Part shown: one piece after another, positions 6,401 to 8,140 of the stretch
How the letters are laid out: each line of letters opens with the position of its first letter
Numbering within the stretch: the first letter of the stretch is position 1
Assembly (NCBI GenBank): GCA_046566185.1
Contig: JBKHXE010000138.1
Location: forward strand, 1 to 8,140
Length of the DNA: 8,140 bases
Direction: 5' to 3'
Origin: SCSIO-59966 sp046566185
GTDB lineage: Bacteria; Actinomycetota; Actinomycetes; Actinomycetales; SCSIO-59966
Translations under genes and position numbers: made by a program
The notes under the pieces: generated by a model
Databases searched by the model: none
What the model was told of the DNA's origin: nothing
What the model saw: only the letters and a program-made list of their open reading frames with translations

Positions 6401-6512
6401 GAAGGCGCTGGCGGACCTGGTGATCCGCGACGGGGAGGGCTGGCTGACCGAGCTGTCCACCGCGGACCTGCGCCAGGTGTTCGCGCTCTCCGAGGGAGCC
6501 GTCGGTGAGTAG
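3453..6512 (+). CDS. helZ: SNF2-family ATP-dependent helicase, HelZ type
   Basis: This 1019-residue protein is a superfamily 2, SWI2/SNF2-type ATPase that should translocate on nucleic acid or remodel nucleoprotein, close in length to M. tuberculosis HelZ (about 1,010 residues from memory). The N-terminal about 390 residues are a HelZ-specific region. Residues about 395-500 (with EQLMDFRWQLAVGDD and PLIRLRGRWVAVD) match the SNF2-associated DUF3670 domain. The ATPase core follows: Walker A DDMGLGKT at 570-577, motif Ia CPMSLVGNWQRE at 601-612, Walker B DEAQ at 671-674, motif III LTGTP at 698-702, motif IV KVLCFTQF from 860, motif V SLKAGGTGLNL at 917-927, DRWWNP at 937-942 and motif VI QATDRAFRIGQ at 947-957. 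All catalytic motifs are intact. I chose the ATG at 3453 because AGAGG at 3443-3447 precedes it by 5 bp; GTG 3447 is an alternative. It overlaps the SWIM-protein gene by 8 bp, so the two are one operon. Confidence 0.95.
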   Translation: MLVLHALWSPPQGLCLWAEDSERTVKSPSQALRAARPHPYAAPAEALAEIHPGKPGEVVLRLPSLRTAPLDSPELVRATPRPAPRSAPALLSWSVPVIVLDPAAALSWLKRAASESEAGVRYGASVVHLVDVATFAGELAERGRVLPTLARRDVGSVARWRPVLQGPDVVALGALVQALPPVCRAAADHGDAHDLVTEALHALTDAAVRDRLPPDTDLLPPRRGRRPRRLPAVEAWLAALTSPDGQFDADEAEIEALERALQPWAEVGLGHVGPARAVFRLGEVEAEHAADPTGEPAPEDQRWRLEFLLQSTQDPSLLVPADQVWRDDGRLRRWLDRPQELLLGELGRASRIYPELVPGLRQATPCALELDVDGAYHFLAGAAPTLDEAGFGVLLPSWWDRRSRLGLKLSAHTPVDGVVQKEASFGREQLMDFRWQLAVGDDTLTDDEIAALAESKAPLIRLRGRWVAVDPDQLTRGLEFLRTTPTGRTTAGELLGIATSHPDDLDTPLPVMDVRADGWLGALLDGTAAQTLEPVTPPEGFAATLRPYQERGLSWLAFLSSLGLGACLADDMGLGKTVQLLALESAHRAERPDTAPTLLLCPMSLVGNWQREGAKFAPGLRVYAHHGPQRLRGKKLQRRLAKADLVVTTYTTATRDIDELERHDWHRVVLDEAQAIKNSLSQAAKAVRRLSAEHRVALTGTPVENRLAELWSIMDFLNPGMLGTSELFRTRYAIPIERHGATEQAERLRAVTRPYVLRRLKTDPAVIDDLPEKIEVKQYCQLTVEQASLYQSVVDEMMAKIESSDGIERRGNVLAAMTKLKQVCNHPAQVLHDRSEIGRRSGKVLRLEQILEEILAEGDKVLCFTQFTEFAELLLPHLSTRFGTEVAYLHGGTPKARRDDLVTRFQSGDGPPIFLLSLKAGGTGLNLTAANHVIHLDRWWNPAVENQATDRAFRIGQRRTVEVHKFVCTGTLEERIDDMIEEKKALADLVIRDGEGWLTELSTADLRQVFALSEGAVGE

Positions 6513-7338
6513 GGGGAGCAGGCGAGGCAGCTCGCAGTTCTTCGCCCCCTCCAAGCCCCGCCCGGTCGAGGGCGGGCTCAAGGCCCGAAGCAAGCGCGGC
6601 GCGATCGGCCGGACCTGGTGGTCCGAGCGCTTCATCGCGGTGCTGGACGAGATCGGGGTCAGCGGGAGGCTGCAACGCGGCCGCGCCTACGCCCGACGTG
6701 GACAGGTGATCGACCTTCACGTGGACGCCGGGTCCGTCACGGCCCGGGTCCAGGGCAGCCGCCCGGCGCCGTACCGAGTGCGCATCGGCATCACCGCCTA
6801 CGGCAAGGCCGAGTGGGCGGCCGTCGAACGCGAGCTGGCCGGGAACGCGTGGTACCTCGCCAAGCTGCTGGCCGGCGAGATGCCCGAGGACATCGAGGAG
6901 GCGTTCAGCGGGGTCGGCCTGTCGTTGTTCCCGGCCGGCGGGAGCGACCTGGTGATGGACTGCTCGTGCCCGGACTGGGAGGTGCCCTGCAAGCACGTCG
7001 CGGCGACCCTCTACCTGCTCGCCGAGAGCTTCGACGATGACCCGTTCGCGATCCTCGCCTGGCGTGGCCGGGAACGGGAAGACCTCCTGGCCAACCTCCA
7101 GGCCGCCCGCACCGACGCGCCCCGTGGTGTCGACCCCGAAGGGTCCGGTGCGCCGCTCGAGGACTGCATTGACTCGTACTTCTCCTTGCAGGCCGAGCTG
7201 CCGCGGCGGCCGCTCGGTCACGGGCGGGGCAACGACCTGCTCGCGCAGCTGCCCGCCGTGGAGGTGGGCGTCCGGGGCACCGGCATCGTCGACCTGCTCC
7301 GACCGCTCTACGAGGAGCTGGCCCGGCCGCAGGGGTGA
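6505..7338 (+). CDS. SWIM zinc-finger protein, helicase partner
   Basis: This 277-residue protein carries a SWIM zinc finger, C153-x-C155-x6-C162-x-H164, in the stretch CSCPDWEVPCKHVAATLYLL. SWIM domains bind zinc and mediate nucleic-acid or protein contacts, and were named partly for their link to SWI2/SNF2 ATPases. Residues 20-150 (from RPVEGGLKARSKRG and RTWWSERFIAVLDE) match the N-terminal part usual in SWIM proteins encoded beside SNF2 helicases. The GTG at 6505 is preceded by GAGGGAG (6492-6498) at 6 bp and overlaps the helicase stop by 8 bp. The protein probably forms a complex with the helicase or targets it. The C-terminal 80 residues show no motif I recognise. I recall an equivalent pair, Rv2101-Rv2102, in M. 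tuberculosis. Confidence 0.92.
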   Translation: MSRGSRRGSSQFFAPSKPRPVEGGLKARSKRGAIGRTWWSERFIAVLDEIGVSGRLQRGRAYARRGQVIDLHVDAGSVTARVQGSRPAPYRVRIGITAYGKAEWAAVERELAGNAWYLAKLLAGEMPEDIEEAFSGVGLSLFPAGGSDLVMDCSCPDWEVPCKHVAATLYLLAESFDDDPFAILAWRGREREDLLANLQAARTDAPRGVDPEGSGAPLEDCIDSYFSLQAELPRRPLGHGRGNDLLAQLPAVEVGVRGTGIVDLLRPLYEELARPQG

Positions 7339-7349
7339 GGATGTCGAGT

Positions 7350-7370
7350 GATCCCGGGGCTTCGGGGGTC
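7350..7370 (+). terminator. GC-rich hairpin after the SWIM gene, possible terminator
   Basis: GATCCCG (7350-7356) pairs with CGGGGGTC (7363-7370) with one G-T pair and one bulged G, around a short GGGCTT loop, 12 bp after the stop codon. No T-tract follows, which is common for actinobacterial terminators but leaves the call weak. Confidence 0.35.
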
Positions 7371-7388
7371 GCGGGCGCTGCCGGGGCG

Positions 7389-7453
7389 GCCAGACGGCTC
7401 ACCTGCGTGATGTGACAGGCGAATAGGGCGGCGCGGGCTGCCAGACAGCTCAC
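7389..7453 (+). repeat. near-identical 14-mer pair upstream of rfbA
   Basis: GCCAGACGGCTCAC (7389-7402) recurs as GCCAGACAGCTCAC (7440-7453) with one mismatch, starts 51 bp apart, and both are followed shortly by TGCG. The pair lies in the 186-bp stretch between the SWIM gene and rfbA, which holds no gene. It could be a tandem protein-binding site or a small duplication; no regulator is evident. Confidence 0.45.
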
Positions 7454-7472
7454 GTTGCGCCGTTTTGCAGGT

Positions 7473-7490
7473 GGGCCGCGACGGCGGCCC
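7473..7490. other. perfect 7-bp inverted repeat upstream of rfbA
   Basis: GGGCCGC-GACG-GCGGCCC is a perfect hairpin with 7-bp arms and a 4-nt loop, ending 34 bp before the rfbA ATG. It has no T-tract on either strand. It could be a second termination hairpin, an operator or a leader structure for rfbA. Confidence 0.4.
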
Positions 7491-7524
7491 TCCGCCCGGC
7501 CCTGATGCGGCACACTCGGGCGGC

Positions 7525-8140
7525 ATGAGGGGAATCATCCTGGCCGGCGGCTCCGGCACGCGGCTGCACCCGATCACGCAGGGCATCAGCAAGCAGCTGG
7601 TGCCGGTCTACGACAAGCCGTTGATCTACTACCCGCTGTCCACGCTGATGCTGGCCGGGATCCGCGACATCCTCGTCATCACCACCCCGCACGACGCCGA
7701 GCAGTTCCGGCGGCTGCTGGGGGACGGGTCGACGTACGGCATCGCGCTGTCCTACGCGCAGCAGCCGGCGCCGGAGGGGCTGGCGCAGGCGTTCACGATC
7801 GGCGCCGACTTCATCGGTGACGACAAGGTCGCGCTGGTGCTCGGCGACAACCTCTTCTACGGCCCCGGCTTCGGCCGGAAGCTGTCGCGCTTCGCCGACG
7901 TCGACGGTGCGGCCGTGTTCGCCTACTGGGTGCGCGACCCGGGGGCGTACGGCGTCGTGGAGATCGGGGAGGACGGGCGCGCGGTCTCGCTGGAGGAGAA
8001 GCCGGACCGGCCCCGGTCGCCGTACGCCGTCACCGGGCTGTACTTCTACGACAACGACGTCGTCGAGATCGCCCGGGACCTGAAGCCGTCGGCGCGCGGG
8101 GAGCTGGAGATCACCGACGTGAACCGGACCTATCTCGACC
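7525..8140 (+). CDS. rfbA: glucose-1-phosphate thymidylyltransferase, 3' end cut by window edge
   Basis: This enzyme joins dTTP and glucose-1-phosphate to make dTDP-glucose, the first step of dTDP-rhamnose synthesis and the substrate for RfbB. The 205 complete codons begin MRGIILAGGSGTRLHPIT, the nucleotide-binding signature of sugar nucleotidyltransferases (G8, G9, G11, T12, R13). SKQLVPVYDKPLIYYPLS (residues 22-39) follows. D108 in LGDNLFYG is the metal-binding aspartate, EEKP is at 157-160 and ELEITDVN at 193-200. About 85 residues should lie beyond the window, as the family is usually near 290. The ATG at 7525 has no Shine-Dalgarno; CACACT at 7511-7516 could be a -10 giving a leaderless transcript. 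It faces away from rfbB, from which it is separated by about 6.8 kb. Confidence 0.95.
   Translation, partial: MRGIILAGGSGTRLHPITQGISKQLVPVYDKPLIYYPLSTLMLAGIRDILVITTPHDAEQFRRLLGDGSTYGIALSYAQQPAPEGLAQAFTIGADFIGDDKVALVLGDNLFYGPGFGRKLSRFADVDGAAVFAYWVRDPGAYGVVEIGEDGRAVSLEEKPDRPRSPYAVTGLYFYDNDVVEIARDLKPSARGELEITDVNRTYLD

Noticed and set aside
4424..6508. A 694-codon plus-strand frame inside helZ
   Set aside because: It is an out-of-frame shadow rich in A, R, G and P with no recognisable domain.
3333..6635. A 1,100-codon open frame on the minus strand opposite helZ
   Set aside because: It is antisense to an intact SNF2 helicase with every catalytic motif. Its product is a low-complexity mix rich in G, R, L, V and Q, as expected from mirrored G/C-ended codons.
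1..8140. CRISPR arrays, tRNA or rRNA genes, insertion-sequence transposases and integrases
   Set aside because: No regularly spaced repeats, cloverleaf or rRNA-like stretches, or transposase or integrase motifs were seen in any frame.

Overview
The window is high-GC bacterial DNA with strong G/C bias at third codon positions, GTG starts and 4-8 bp gene overlaps. The gene content fits an actinobacterium, perhaps Nocardioides-like; that genus is a guess from general feel, not from a marker gene.

Layout. The two ends carry outward-facing, truncated genes for dTDP-sugar (dTDP-rhamnose type) synthesis: rfbB/rmlB on the minus strand at the left edge and rfbA/rmlA on the plus strand at the right edge. 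About 6.8 kb lies between them and has no obvious link to sugar metabolism. From left to right it holds: (i) a plus-strand vapBC-type toxin-antitoxin pair with a perfect palindrome over the antitoxin start codon; (ii) a minus-strand vapBC pair with a Phd/YefM-type antitoxin and its own palindrome, tail to tail with the first pair; (iii) a short relic of a third vapC-like gene; (iv) an AT-rich promoter with a 10-bp direct repeat, driving a DUF6941-like gene of unknown function; (v) a toxin-first BrnT/BrnA-like pair; (vi) a large SNF2-family helicase (HelZ type) overlapping a SWIM zinc-finger gene. A 186-bp intergenic stretch with hairpins and a duplicated 14-mer precedes rfbA.

How the parts work together. 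Each toxin-antitoxin pair has overlapping genes, as expected for coupled translation, and two of the three have a palindrome suited to autoregulation by the antitoxin complex. The helicase and the SWIM protein overlap by 8 bp and almost certainly act together, probably on nucleic acids. The middle part (about 2.2-3.4 kb) is visibly less GC-biased than its surroundings, which suggests an acquired segment. The whole block reads as an accessory or defence-like island between two dTDP-sugar genes. The defence role is inference. The most noteworthy items are the vapC relic, the repeat-containing promoter ahead of the DUF6941-like/BrnT/BrnA trio, and the palindrome fused to the vapB start codon.
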